Below the pieces are notes generated by a model that made no database searches, was not told where the DNA came from, and saw only the letters and a program-made list of their open reading frames with translations. Shown here one piece after another: positions 16,858-25,799 of a stretch of DNA of 64,000 nucleotides. This DNA is from an uncultured Alphaproteobacteria bacterium. Lineage in GTDB: Bacteria; Pseudomonadota; Alphaproteobacteria; JALCBB01. Location: contig OY279575.1 of NCBI GenBank assembly GCA_958267355.1, positions 1,620,295 through 1,684,294 of the forward strand. Reading direction: 5' to 3'. A program made the position numbers and the translations under genes. The stretch's first letter is position 1; each line of letters starts with the position of its first letter.

Positions 16858-18084
16858 ATGACCCAAGAAACATTTCCCCAACTCGCCACCCGCCTTGCCA
16901 AGGTCAAGGAGTCGCCGACTCTGGCAATCACCAAACTTGCCTCCGAGTTACGGGCGGCGGGCAAGGATATTCTTTCCCTGTCAGCGGGTGAGCCTGATTT
17001 CCCCACGCCCGAACATATCTGCGAAGCCGCCTTCGCCGCCGTGCGGGCAGGCGAGACACGCTACACAGCCGTTGATGGCACTCCTGCTCTCAAAGCCGCC
17101 GTACAAGAAAAGTTTCGCCGCGATAACGGATTGGAATTTTCAAACGATGCAATCATCGTCTCCACGGGCGGCAAGCAGGTACTCTACAACGCCCTGATGG
17201 CAAGTCTTTCGCCTGGCGATGAAGTTGTGATCATTGCTCCCTATTGGGTGAGCTATTCCGATATGGTCTTGCTGGCAGAAGGCGAGCCTGTCTTTGTGGA
17301 AACAACCGCCCCTGACTTTTATCCCCGCCCCGAAGCCCTAGAAGCCGCCATCACGCCGCAGACCCGCTGGCTCATCATCAACAATCCGTCTAACCCCAGC
17401 GGTGCCTTTTGGAGCGAAGACCAACAAGCAGCCCTCGCCCAAGTCTTAGCCCGCCACCCGCAGGTTTCCGTCTTGAGCGACGAGATTTACGAAAAGATGA
17501 CCTACGACGGCAATCGCTTTGTCTCCTTTGCCAAAGCCGCCGAAAAAGTTTCACCAGAAGTCCGCGACCGTACCCTGACAGTCAATGGTGCATCCAAAGC
17601 CTATTCTATGACAGGCTGGCGCATCGGCTTTGCAGGTGGACCCCGCCATCTAGTACGCGCCATGGCAAAGATTCAATCGCAATCTACTTCTAATCCGTCT
17701 TCGGTCAGCCAAGCGGCTGTTCTTGCCGCTCTGACCCTGCCCGAAGATTTTCTCGCCGAGCGCAATATCGCCTTCAAAAGACGGCGCGACTTTGTTGTCG
17801 CCGCCTTAAACCAAATTGACGGACTTGAATGCCCAACGCCAGGCGGGGCTTTTTATGTCTATCCCTCTTGTGCTGGACTCATCGGCAAGACCACACCCGA
17901 GGGCAAAACAATTACCAGCGACGCTGATTTAGCAAAATACTTTTTGGAAGCCGCTGAAGTTGCTGTTGTTCCGGGCGTGGCGTTTGGTACTTCTCCGTAT
18001 TTTCGTATCTCGTACGCGACCAGCGATGAAATTTTGCACCAAGCCTGCCAACGGCTCAGCGAAGCCATCAACAAGCTAACTTGA
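16858..18084 (+). CDS. Pyridoxal phosphate-dependent aminotransferase, aspartate aminotransferase type (class I)
   Basis: A cytosolic transaminase, most likely aspartate/oxaloacetate:glutamate/2-oxoglutarate. The subfamily I-gamma signature is clear: LSLSAGEPDFPTPEHI, ETRYTAVDGTPALKAAV, NNPSNPSGA, LSDEIYEKMTYDG, and the PLP-binding lysine in NGASKAYSMTGWRIGF. The conserved arginine for the substrate carboxylate is in YFRISYATS near the C-terminus. The length of 408 is normal. The next gene starts at a TTG overlapping this stop, suggesting coupled expression in amino-acid metabolism. Prephenate/arogenate aminotransferases are close relatives and cannot be excluded. Confidence 0.92.
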   Translation: MTQETFPQLATRLAKVKESPTLAITKLASELRAAGKDILSLSAGEPDFPTPEHICEAAFAAVRAGETRYTAVDGTPALKAAVQEKFRRDNGLEFSNDAIIVSTGGKQVLYNALMASLSPGDEVVIIAPYWVSYSDMVLLAEGEPVFVETTAPDFYPRPEALEAAITPQTRWLIINNPSNPSGAFWSEDQQAALAQVLARHPQVSVLSDEIYEKMTYDGNRFVSFAKAAEKVSPEVRDRTLTVNGASKAYSMTGWRIGFAGGPRHLVRAMAKIQSQSTSNPSSVSQAAVLAALTLPEDFLAERNIAFKRRRDFVVAALNQIDGLECPTPGGAFYVYPSCAGLIGKTTPEGKTITSDADLAKYFLEAAEVAVVPGVAFGTSPYFRISYATSDEILHQACQRLSEAINKLT

Positions 18085-19184
18085 AAAGCCTGCCCTCCCT
18101 GCTTGCCAACCAAGAATATCTGTTGGCAGATGGCGCAACAGGCACCAGCCTGATGGCACTCGGTCTGCCTGCGGGGGAGTCACCCGAACGCCTAAACCTA
18201 ACCGAGCCACAACTGATCCGCCGCCACCATCGCGCCTTTTTGGAAACGCAAGCGCAAATTCTTCTCACCAATAGTTTTGGCGGCAATGGCGCACGACTCG
18301 CACTGCACAATTTAGAGTCACAAGTTGCCGCAGTGAACGAAGCCGCCGCTACACTCCTTGGCGAAGAAGCCCACGCCTGCGGACGTAGCGAAGTTGTCAT
18401 CGCGGGCAGTATGGGACCCACAGGCGAGCTGCTTGCACCCCTCGGCACCCTTGAACCACAAGCCGCCCAAGAGCTGTTTTGCGTCCAAGCGATGGCTTTA
18501 AAAGCAGGCGGAGCAGATTGCGCGTGGATTGAAACCTTGTCTTGTCCGCACGAAGCCCGTGCCGCCCTAGCAGGCGCACAGGAAGCAGGGCTTCCCGCCG
18601 TTCTAACCTTTTCGTTTGATACAGCAGGATGCACTATGATGGGCTTGCGTCCTGAAACCGTGCCGCAGTTGGCTCGCGATTGTGAGCAGACTTCTCCCGT
18701 CGCCTTCGGGAGCAACTGCGGTAGCGGCTTGGCAGACTTTTTACATTCGTTTCGCCAGCTTGCCGCCGCCGCCCGCCCAGACGATATTTTGGTCGCTCGT
18801 GCCAACTGCGGTGTGCCACGCCACACAGGAGACGGAATTGTCTGGCCTGCAGATACCGCCGATATGGCAGACTGGGCTTTATGGGTACGCGACTTGGGAG
18901 CAAAAATCATCGGCGGCTGTTGTGGCAATCAAGACGAGCATATCAAGGCAATGGCTCAAGCCTTGGCAAGTCGGGCAGCAAAACCTTTGTCGGCGGCTGA
19001 ACTTGTGAGCCATGAAACAGACATTGTGCTTGCCGAGCGGTTTGGTCTGCCCCTGACAATTCAGGGCCAGGAAAAACGCGAAGATGTTATTTCTCCGTTG
19101 CTCCCCAAGCCGAAAAATGGGCGGGGCAGAAAACGCCGCCGTCGCCCACAAACTTCGCACCAAGCCAAAGCCAGCGACAATTAA
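18081..19184 (+). CDS. Homocysteine S-methyltransferase family protein (betaine-homocysteine type)
   Basis: A zinc-dependent TIM-barrel enzyme transferring a methyl group to homocysteine to make methionine. The start LLADGATGTSLMALGLPAGESPE and the zinc cysteines in FGSNCG and GGCCGN are those of the BHMT/MetH N-terminal family. No cobalamin domain is present, so it is not full MetH; the donor may be betaine or a similar methyl compound. The last about 40 residues are a basic tail (RGRKRRRRPQ). The TTG start overlaps the aminotransferase stop as TTGA; the choice rests on this coupling and on homologue length. Confidence 0.86.
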   Translation: MKSLPSLLANQEYLLADGATGTSLMALGLPAGESPERLNLTEPQLIRRHHRAFLETQAQILLTNSFGGNGARLALHNLESQVAAVNEAAATLLGEEAHACGRSEVVIAGSMGPTGELLAPLGTLEPQAAQELFCVQAMALKAGGADCAWIETLSCPHEARAALAGAQEAGLPAVLTFSFDTAGCTMMGLRPETVPQLARDCEQTSPVAFGSNCGSGLADFLHSFRQLAAAARPDDILVARANCGVPRHTGDGIVWPADTADMADWALWVRDLGAKIIGGCCGNQDEHIKAMAQALASRAAKPLSAAELVSHETDIVLAERFGLPLTIQGQEKREDVISPLLPKPKNGRGRKRRRRPQTSHQAKASDN

Positions 19185-19279
19185 GTAAACCGCTCTATTC
19201 AAGCGGACAGGTTTATCCAAGCAAGCAGGTTTATTTAGTAGGCAGATTGATTCAAGCAGGTGTATTCAAGCAAACGGGT
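19185..19279. repeat. Degenerate repeat between two convergent genes
   Basis: The gap between the homocysteine methyltransferase and ymdB stop codons consists of degenerate units of about 16 bp resembling AAGCAGGTTTATTCAAGC. No clear hairpin terminator is visible. Confidence 0.5.
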
Positions 19280-20128
19280 CTATTCAGTCGGTAGAGAAAA
19301 TGCCAATCCTTCAGGACGCGCCTGGCGCAAGACTCCACCCAAAGCCAGACGATGAATGGCAGTTGCCCTTCCCGTTGCCGCATCGCTTTCAATGACCGCT
19401 CCGCATAGAGTGGCGGCACCACTCGCCGCTTCAGCAAACCCCGCCTGCACCCGATTGGTAAAACGCAAAACCGCCGCTTCTTTTTCTAAGCCAATGACCG
19501 AGTCATACGAGCCACACATACCAACATCACTTTGAAACGCTGTCCCGCCCGCTAAAATCCTCTCGTCACAAGTCGGCACATGGGTATGAGTACCCAAAAC
19601 CGCCGTAACCCTACCGTCTAAGTAATGCGCCAGAGCCGCCTTTTCACTGGTGGCTTCTCCATGGCAATCCACCAGAATTGCCGTGGCATCGCGCCCCAGT
19701 TTGTATTCCGCCAAAACAGCATCTACTGCCGCAAATAAGTTATCGCTTGGCTCCATAAACAGGCGCGTCATTACATTAATCACCAGAAGCACAGGTGTCG
19801 CCCTGTCGTCCTGTGGGGCTACGGCAATAGACCCCGCCCCAGGCGGACTGCCCGACAAGTTCAGGGGACGCAAAAGCCGCGGCGTCTGGCTGATGTACGA
19901 AATAATTTCTTGCCGATCCCACGAGTGATTGCCGCCCGTCAAAACATCCACGCCGGCGGCAAAAAGTTCATCAGCAATCTTGGGCGTAATCCCGCGTCCT
20001 GCCGCCGCGTTTTCGCCGTTGCTAACGATGAAGTCCAGACGCAATTCACGCCGTAAGGCAGGCAGGGCTGTCAGAACCGCCCGCCGCCCACTGCGTCCCA
20101 TAATGTCGCCCAAGAAAAGTGTGCGCAT
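19280..20128 (-). CDS. ymdB: TIGR00282 family metallophosphoesterase (YmdB-like)
   Basis: A dinuclear-metal phosphodiesterase; B. subtilis YmdB hydrolyses 2',3'-cyclic nucleotides. Characteristic segments are MRTLFLGDIMGRSGR at the start, SNGENAAAGRGIT, TGGNHSWDR, LVDCHGEATSEK and GTHTHVPTCDERIL, which supply the metal-binding Asp, Glu, Asn and His residues. The length of 282 fits the family. ATG 20128 is preferred to the TTG three codons upstream. It lies 12 nt downstream of fthC, in the same operon. The physiological substrate in alphaproteobacteria is not known. Confidence 0.92.
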   Translation of the reverse strand: MRTLFLGDIMGRSGRRAVLTALPALRRELRLDFIVSNGENAAAGRGITPKIADELFAAGVDVLTGGNHSWDRQEIISYISQTPRLLRPLNLSGSPPGAGSIAVAPQDDRATPVLLVINVMTRLFMEPSDNLFAAVDAVLAEYKLGRDATAILVDCHGEATSEKAALAHYLDGRVTAVLGTHTHVPTCDERILAGGTAFQSDVGMCGSYDSVIGLEKEAAVLRFTNRVQAGFAEAASGAATLCGAVIESDAATGRATAIHRLALGGVLRQARPEGLAFSLPTE

Positions 20129-20140
20129 CGGAGTCAAGCT

Positions 20141-20884
20141 TCAAGTCGCTCGCCGTGCCCGCAAGACTTCGCACTCGCTGACAATATAATCCAGCGGACG
20201 GTCAAAGGGCTCGTGCGGCAGAAAAGGTTTTTCTTCCTGTGCCGCATAGGCCAAACCAACCGAGACAACACGGTGTCCGTCTGCCGCCATTCCCGCCAAG
20301 GTGCGGTCGTAAAAGCCGCCGCCATAGCCCAAACGATAGCCGCCGCGATCAAACGCCAAGAGCGGCACCAGAAGCCAATCAGGACGCAAGACTTCAGAAG
20401 TTTCAGGTGGAGCCATCGTCGCAAACCTGCCTTCCTGCAAAACCAGATCAGGAGTCCAGTGGCGAAAGGTTAGGGGCTGGGCTTGCTTCCCAACCACAGG
20501 TAGAGCGATTCTGTGGCACCGCTCGTGGAGTGCCAGCAACAAAGGGCGCGGGTCTAGCTCATCGCGCATCGGCCAGTAGCCCGAGATGATCGCGCCTGCG
20601 GGGGGGTGGAGCGCATTCAGAAACAAATCACGGGCTTGGTGCGCCCCTGCGTTGTCGCTGTCAGTCGCGGCGCGTTGTTTGCGCAGGGCTCCCATCCGTG
20701 CCCGCAAGGCGCGCTTTTCCTGTGCCACCAGCTGGTGATTGGTCGCACCACGGCGAGGTGTTGCGTGAGGCGTGGCTTCGCTCGTTGTCGCTTCGGGGTG
20801 TGTCGCTTCGGGGTTTGGCACTTCTGTTCCTTCACGGGACTCCTGCCCGCTTTGTGGTTTGGTTAAGTCGGGTTGGTGACTCAC
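20141..20884 (-). CDS. 5-formyltetrahydrofolate cyclo-ligase
   Basis: Converts 5-formyl-THF to 5,10-methenyl-THF with ATP, recycling folate. The core begins EKRALRARMGALRKQRAA with the lysines/arginines of the ATP/folate site, then SGYWPMRDELDPRPL and the hallmark LLVPLLAFDRGGYRLGYGGGFYDRTL. The N-terminal about 45 residues are a T/P/E-rich low-complexity extension partly encoded by a short repeat (20750-20815). GTG at 20884 is the likely start, though translation could begin nearer the core. It sits in the usual alphaproteobacterial zapA-fthC neighbourhood. Confidence 0.92.
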   Translation of the reverse strand: MSHQPDLTKPQSGQESREGTEVPNPEATHPEATTSEATPHATPRRGATNHQLVAQEKRALRARMGALRKQRAATDSDNAGAHQARDLFLNALHPPAGAIISGYWPMRDELDPRPLLLALHERCHRIALPVVGKQAQPLTFRHWTPDLVLQEGRFATMAPPETSEVLRPDWLLVPLLAFDRGGYRLGYGGGFYDRTLAGMAADGHRVVSVGLAYAAQEEKPFLPHEPFDRPLDYIVSECEVLRARRAT

Positions 20885-20919
20885 AAGTTTCTGCCTTGTC
20901 TTAAGGTTTTCTGGGTTGT

Positions 20920-21014
20920 GAGTCTAAGTTTTGACTCTAAGTCTTGGCTCTAAGTCTTAACCCTAAGTCTTAACTCTGGTTTTTGATTCTGGGTCTTGAC
21001 GCTAAGTCTTGAAC
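20920..21014 (-). repeat. 12-bp degenerate tandem repeat between zapA and the cyclo-ligase gene
   Basis: About eight units of the type CTCTAAGTCTTG fill most of the 138-bp gap. In many proteobacteria the 6S RNA gene (ssrS) occupies this spot; no 6S-like long hairpin with a central bubble can be recognised here. Confidence 0.7.
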
Positions 21015-21022
21015 GCCGAACT

Positions 21023-21604
21023 TTAAGTTTGTGGCGGGTAAGTCTGTGACGGAGTTTTGTCAGAGAGCAGTGCCAGTAGATGCTCCAAACGTTGGCGCAA
21101 AGCCGCTTCGGCTTGTGCCCGTTTTTCTGCCTCCGCCGCATCGGACTGACTACGGGCTTCTGTCCGCGTCCGCTCCGCCGCCTGTAGCTGCTCAACTTCA
21201 CGCAGATGACCATCGCGCAACTCCCGCACTTCGGCTTCGTGCTCGCGATGGGTTTCGTACAATTCATCCGCCAACTGCAAAGCTGCGGCAATTAAAAATC
21301 GCGTCTTGTCAGAACTCTCAGCTTCACCCCCCAAAGCCACAAGCCGCTTTTCTAGCTCTCTGCTATGGGCGCGCAGACGCTCTTCTTCTCCCGCCCGACA
21401 AACAAAAGTCTGCTCGCTCCCAAGAATTTCTAAAGCAACTTTTACCGTCGGCGCAGAGTCTTCCGCCTTGGTGCCTGGCGTTTCAGAAGCACTTGTCTCG
21501 GATGCACCCATTTTTACGCTACCAGCTGTGCGCGGGGCAAAGGCAGTAGAAGTCGGCTCCTGCGCCGCCTGTTTTGCGGTCTCGGAAGGGGAATGATCGC
21601 TCAT
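21023..21604 (-). CDS. zapA: Cell division protein ZapA
   Basis: A cytoplasmic FtsZ-ring-associated protein that bundles FtsZ filaments. The family core spans about residues 53-118, with VKVALEILGSEQTFVCRAGEE, the REL-KRLVALGG helix and KTRFLIAAALQLADELYE. The 193 residues exceed the usual about 110: an S/T/A-rich N-terminal extension of 50 residues and a charged C-terminal coiled coil are added. Its ATG overlaps the stop of the upstream coiled-coil gene by 4 nt, which implies joint expression. Confidence 0.88.
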   Translation of the reverse strand: MSDHSPSETAKQAAQEPTSTAFAPRTAGSVKMGASETSASETPGTKAEDSAPTVKVALEILGSEQTFVCRAGEEERLRAHSRELEKRLVALGGEAESSDKTRFLIAAALQLADELYETHREHEAEVRELRDGHLREVEQLQAAERTRTEARSQSDAAEAEKRAQAEAALRQRLEHLLALLSDKTPSQTYPPQT

Positions 21605-21900
21605 AGAGTCTTTCCCTTTCCTTCTGTCTCTAACTCTGTCTCTGACGCTTTTTCTGATTCTGTTTCTGTTTGCGCCTTAATCGCCGACTCTTCCTGTCCT
21701 AAGTCGTGGGCAATTTCACGCAGACGGCGCACCAAATCTTGCGCCTCACGCTGTAAACGCTCGCGTGCCCGTCGCTCACCTTCTAAAGTGGCTGTGAGTT
21801 CGCGGGTCTTGGCTCCCTGCCCCATAGCGGCTCGTTCCAGCCTGCGTAGGACTTCTTCCAACGCCGCACTGCCCAGTTGCTTGTCAGCAGATTCGCTCAC
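21601..21900 (-). CDS. Small coiled-coil protein, DUF4164-like
   Basis: A 99-residue, highly charged protein predicted to be one long coiled coil (ALEEVLRRLERAAMGQG... with RELTATLEGERRARERLQRE). Position directly upstream of zapA and divergent from transketolase matches DUF4164 genes in other alphaproteobacteria, and its size and coiled-coil character resemble ZapB-type division factors. The function is not proven. The start is a GTG at 21900. The C-terminal 35 residues (T/E/S-rich) come from a degenerate repeat. Confidence 0.7.
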   Translation of the reverse strand: MSESADKQLGSAALEEVLRRLERAAMGQGAKTRELTATLEGERRARERLQREAQDLVRRLREIAHDLGQEESAIKAQTETESEKASETELETEGKGKTL

Positions 21901-22395
21901 GCTCTTTTATTCGCCTCCCGTATAGTCTCTATACTCTCTCCAAACGCGCCACGATGCATCGCCCCGCGATTATACTCTCCCGCGATGAGCCTTGCCCGAT
22001 TAGACCCGCCCCGACTAGATTTTCCCCAACGAAACTCACCCCGACCAGATTTGCCCCGCCGCGAACGCCTGTGCAGACTTCTTGCCTAGCTCTCCCGTAG
22101 TTCTGTAGCCTATCCGCCTATCGCTAGGTGCGTCAAATCACAGCAAACAGACCGCGAACCAATAGGCCCAAGCACCCACAAGCACTCCCACAAATGCCCC
22201 CATAAGTGCCGCCGCAAGTACCGCTATAAGTACCTAAGAGTCTAAACAATCGCACCACAGAGAAACCCACCACAGAACCCCCCCACAGAAATCCACCACA
22301 GAAAAAAATCACAAACCGCGCCAAGACAATTTGACCCCCGCCCAAGCCACGGGCAGTCTGGCTAAAACAAAACCGCACCCCTATTCCAAGCTGTT
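21901..22395. promoter_or_regulatory. Divergent region upstream of transketolase
   Basis: These 495 bases hold no gene I can support. An inverted repeat GTATAG-TCT-CTATAC at 21920-21934 contains TATACT/TATAGT hexamers on both strands and may include promoter elements. The rest is low-complexity: CCCGACTAGATTTG-like units (about 21995-22060), CAAGTACC-type 12-bp units (22160-22235) and CCACCACAGA-type units (22250-22310). Confidence 0.45.
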
Positions 22396-24468
22396 ATGCC
22401 TGTGCCGACTTCGCCACCCGACTCCACTCCGAACCCGAGCCTGACTCGGCAAGCCTCAGCCCTGCGTGCCCTCGCAATGGACGCAGTTGAAGCCGCAGGC
22501 AGCGGACATCCAGGCCTACCCCTCGGAATGGCAGATGCCGCGACTGTGCTCTTCTCGCGGGTTTTGAAATATGATGCAACGGCTCCTGAGTGGCCTGACC
22601 GCGACCGCTTCGTCCTGTCGGCAGGACACGGCTCGATGTTGCTTTACGGCTTGCTACACCTCACAGGCTACGACTTGGCACTCCAAGAGCTGCAAAACTT
22701 TCGCCAGTGGAACAGCAAAACTCCAGGTCATCCTGAATACCGCCACACCCCAGGCGTGGAAACCACCACCGGACCCCTCGGACAAGGACTCGCCAACGCA
22801 GTTGGTATGGCAATTGCCGAACGCTCGCTCGCCGCCGATTTTGGTACAGACCTAGTCGCACACCGTACCTTCGTTTTAGCGGGTGATGGCTGCCTAATGG
22901 AAGGAGTCGGCTACGAAGCCGCATCGCTGGCAGGACATCTTGGCTTGGGTAAGCTCATCGTCCTGTGGGACGACAATCGCATTTCAATTGATGGTGCAAC
23001 CCGTTTGTCCTTTAGTGAAGATGTTATCGCCCGCTTCGCCGCCAACGGCTGGCAGTGCATCACCACAGACGGACACAACCCAGCCGCCGTAGAAGCGGCT
23101 CTGGTGCAAGCTGACGCAGAGGTGAATTGTCCGTCTCTGATTGCCTGTCGCACGACAATTGGCTTTGGCGCTCCTTCTAAGGCAGGGACAGCGGCAAGCC
23201 ATGGAGCTCCCTTGGGGGCGGAAGAAGTTGCGGGCGTGCGCACGGCAATTGACTGGCACGAGCCGCCGTTTGTTATCCCTGACGAAGTCTATGCCGACTG
23301 GCGACAAGCAGGGAGTCGCGGCAAAGCAATCCGCCAAGCTTGGCAAGCACGGCTCGATGCGTCTCCACACAAAGAAGCCTTCACCCAGCGCATGAGCGGA
23401 CAAGTTCCCCCCGCCGCCATCACTGCCCTTACAGAAAAACGCCAAAGGTTTCTATCCGACAAACCGAAGATGGCTTCGCGCCAAGCCTCAGGAGAAGTCT
23501 TGGCAACAATTTCACCTGCCTGTCCGAGCCTTATCGGTGGCTCGGCAGATTTAACTGGCTCCAATCTTACGCGGGCACCCGACCAAGCGGCGTTCCACGA
23601 AGACGCAAGCGGACGCTACATCTTCTACGGTGTCCGCGAACACGCAATGGCGGCGGCAATGAACGGCTTAGCCCTCCACGGCGGATTCATTCCCTACGGC
23701 GGTACCTTCTTGGTGTTTTCTGATTATGCGCGTCCGTCAATTCGCCTAGCGGCTTTGATGGGTTTGCGAGCCATCTTCGTTATGACCCACGACTCAATTG
23801 GTCTGGGCGAAGATGGGCCAACGCACCAGCCGATAGAACACTTGGCGGCACTCAGAGCGATTCCGAACTTGCGGGTTTTTCGTCCCTGCGATGCAGTGGA
23901 AACCGCCGAAGCCTGGCACCTAGCACTCACCAGCGAAACCACGCCAAGCCTGCTTGCCCTCTCACGCCAAGGATTAGAAACCCTGCGCGAAGAAACAGCA
24001 GAAACCACAGCCAATCGCACAGGCGCCAATCGCACAGGTGCCAATCGCACAGGCGAAGGTGCCTATGTTTTGCGGCAGGCACAAGCGGGCAAGCGCGTGG
24101 TTACACTTCTTGCCACGGGAAGCGAAGTCGCTCTGGCTTGTGCCGCCCACGCCCAGCTGGAAAGCGAAGGAATTGCCACCGCTGTTGTCTCTATGCCCTG
24201 CTGGGAGCTCTTCGCTGAACGTACAGCCGCCGAACAACAAGCGGTCTTAGGAGCCAACACAGTGCGTCTTGCCATTGAAGCCGCGAGTCCCTTCGGTTGG
24301 CAAGAATGGCTGACAGGTGCTTCCGCCGCTGACACGATAACCCTCAACCGCTTTGGTGCCAGTGCGCCCGCCGCACGGCTCTTTGCCGAGCTTGGTTTTA
24401 CCGCCGAGGCAATTGTCGCCCGCGTTCATAGTCTGCTTGCCGAAGCCAAAGCCAAAACAAAAGAATAA
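22396..24468 (+). CDS. tkt: Transketolase
   Basis: A thiamine diphosphate enzyme of the pentose phosphate pathway that transfers two-carbon units between sugar phosphates. Key elements in order are [34 protein letters not shown], the ThDP/Mg motif [20 protein letters not shown]...[10 protein letters not shown], and the pyrimidine-domain motif [20 protein letters not shown] with the activating Glu. The 690 residues fit bacterial TktA. Three copies of a 15-bp repeat (24010-24054) insert NRTGA units between the middle and C-terminal domains. It is followed by GAPDH and aldolase, a carbon-metabolism cluster. Confidence 0.97.
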   Translation: MPVPTSPPDSTPNPSLTRQASALRALAMDAVEAAGSGHPGLPLGMADAATVLFSRVLKYDATAPEWPDRDRFVLSAGHGSMLLYGLLHLTGYDLALQELQNFRQWNSKTPGHPEYRHTPGVETTTGPLGQGLANAVGMAIAERSLAADFGTDLVAHRTFVLAGDGCLMEGVGYEAASLAGHLGLGKLIVLWDDNRISIDGATRLSFSEDVIARFAANGWQCITTDGHNPAAVEAALVQADAEVNCPSLIACRTTIGFGAPSKAGTAASHGAPLGAEEVAGVRTAIDWHEPPFVIPDEVYADWRQAGSRGKAIRQAWQARLDASPHKEAFTQRMSGQVPPAAITALTEKRQRFLSDKPKMASRQASGEVLATISPACPSLIGGSADLTGSNLTRAPDQAAFHEDASGRYIFYGVREHAMAAAMNGLALHGGFIPYGGTFLVFSDYARPSIRLAALMGLRAIFVMTHDSIGLGEDGPTHQPIEHLAALRAIPNLRVFRPCDAVETAEAWHLALTSETTPSLLALSRQGLETLREETAETTANRTGANRTGANRTGEGAYVLRQAQAGKRVVTLLATGSEVALACAAHAQLESEGIATAVVSMPCWELFAERTAAEQQAVLGANTVRLAIEAASPFGWQEWLTGASAADTITLNRFGASAPAARLFAELGFTAEAIVARVHSLLAEAKAKTKE
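24010..24054 (+). repeat. 15-bp tandem repeat, 3 units, in tkt
   Basis: GCCAATCGCACAGGC is repeated at 24010, 24025 and 24040 with one base difference. It codes for repeated ANRTG in a probable interdomain linker, so the insert is likely tolerated. Confidence 0.9.
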
Positions 24469-24556
24469 GCCGCAACATTCGGCACAACTTGTCCTGCCAG
24501 ACTCCACAAAATCTGTGTAGGATGGAAAACCACGAGCAGTAACCCTGAGAAGTACA

Positions 24557-25573
24557 GTGTCGTCCGCATGTCTTGCCATAAACGGATTCGGTCGCATCGG
24601 CCGCCTAACTCTGCGCGCCCTTGTTGAATCAGGGCGAACAGACCTGCGCGTCGTGGCAATCAACGGCACCAAAGACCCTGAAACCCTTGCTCACCTGTTG
24701 CGCTACGACTCAGTCCACGGACGCTTTGCCGCCGAAGTTGCCGTCAAGAAAAACGCGCTTGTTATCAATGGGGCAGAAATTGCTCTTACCGCCGAGCGCG
24801 AGATAAAAAATCTAAACTGGCACGCCGCAGGAGCGGAGCTTGTCTTAGAGTGTTCAGGTGCCTTTCGCACCCGCGAGACTCTAACTCCCCACTTGACGCA
24901 AGGTGCCAAGCGGGTTGTGCTTTCGGCTCCTGCGAAAAGTGCAGACGAAGTAGACCGCACAGTTGTCTGGGGCATTAATGACCAGACTCTGACCGCAGAA
25001 GATCGACTCATCTCGGCGGCTTCCTGTACGACCAATTGTCTGGCTCCGCTGGCGGCGGTGCTGGACGAAACCTTCGGTTTGCGGCGCGGGTTTATGACAA
25101 CAGTCCATGCCTATACCGCTGACCAGCGGCTGGTTGATGGCTCGCACAACGATTTAGCTCGCGGACGGGCGGCGGCGACTTCTATGATTCCAACCAGCTC
25201 AGGAGCGGCTTTGAGCATTGGTGCGATTCTTCCGAACTTGGCGGGCAAGCTGGACGGTGTCGCGGTGCGTGTCCCTGTGGCTTGCGTAAGCCTTACCGAG
25301 CTCGTGGCAGAGCTGGAAAAAAGCGCGACCGTAGAAGAAGTCAATCACGCCTTCCAACAAGCCGCAGAGGGAAAACACAAAGCCATCTTGGCAGTGGCTC
25401 CTGCTTCGCTGGTCTCGGCGGATTTCATCGGTGACCCGCATAGTGCTGTCCTTGACCCCCAAGCCACGCGGATTGTTGAAGACACGCTTGTACGGGTTGC
25501 GGCGTGGTATGACAACGAATGGGGCTTTGCCTGTCGGATGCTCGATCTGGCGGCGGCGGTGGCAAACCTTTAG
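24557..25573 (+). CDS. gap: Glyceraldehyde-3-phosphate dehydrogenase (possibly NADP-preferring)
   Basis: Phosphorylating GAPDH of glycolysis/gluconeogenesis. It has INGFGRIGRL at the N-terminus, the catalytic cysteine in SAASCTTNCLAPL (about residue 156) and WYDNEWGF near the C-terminus. Where NAD enzymes have Asp after VVAIN, this one has Gly-Thr (G37-T38), and the second cofactor-selectivity pair (Leu-Pro in NAD enzymes) reads G195-S196. Such changes are typical of NADP-using GapB/photosynthetic-type enzymes. The GTG start has GAGAAG upstream at good spacing. It is followed by class I aldolase. Confidence 0.94.
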   Translation: MSSACLAINGFGRIGRLTLRALVESGRTDLRVVAINGTKDPETLAHLLRYDSVHGRFAAEVAVKKNALVINGAEIALTAEREIKNLNWHAAGAELVLECSGAFRTRETLTPHLTQGAKRVVLSAPAKSADEVDRTVVWGINDQTLTAEDRLISAASCTTNCLAPLAAVLDETFGLRRGFMTTVHAYTADQRLVDGSHNDLARGRAAATSMIPTSSGAALSIGAILPNLAGKLDGVAVRVPVACVSLTELVAELEKSATVEEVNHAFQQAAEGKHKAILAVAPASLVSADFIGDPHSAVLDPQATRIVEDTLVRVAAWYDNEWGFACRMLDLAAAVANL

Positions 25574-25748
25574 AGCAACAGGCTGGGGCAACAGGGTAGG
25601 CAAAAGGCTAGGGCAACAGGCTAGGGCAACGGGGTAGGGCAACAGGGCAAGGCAACGGGTTAAGAAACAGGGTAGAGAAACAGGGTAAGAAACAGGGTAG
25701 AGAAACAGGGCAAAGAAACAGGATAAAGAAACGGGGCAAGCAACAGAG
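25574..25748 (+). repeat. 13-bp tandem repeat, about 13 degenerate units, between gap and the aldolase gene
   Basis: Units such as GGGCAACAGGCTA grade into AGAAACAGGGTAG along the array, mostly 13 bp with occasional 12 bp. The purine-rich strand is the coding strand. The period is not a multiple of three, as expected for a noncoding spacer. Confidence 0.85.
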
Positions 25749-25799
25749 TCAGTGCCACGAACTTCTGACACTTTCCGCACTCTGGGCTATCATGCAAAA

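Noticed and set aside
18068-18928. 286-codon minus-strand frame opposite the homocysteine methyltransferase gene
   Set aside because: Antisense shadow without recognisable motifs; the plus-strand gene has intact zinc-site cysteines.
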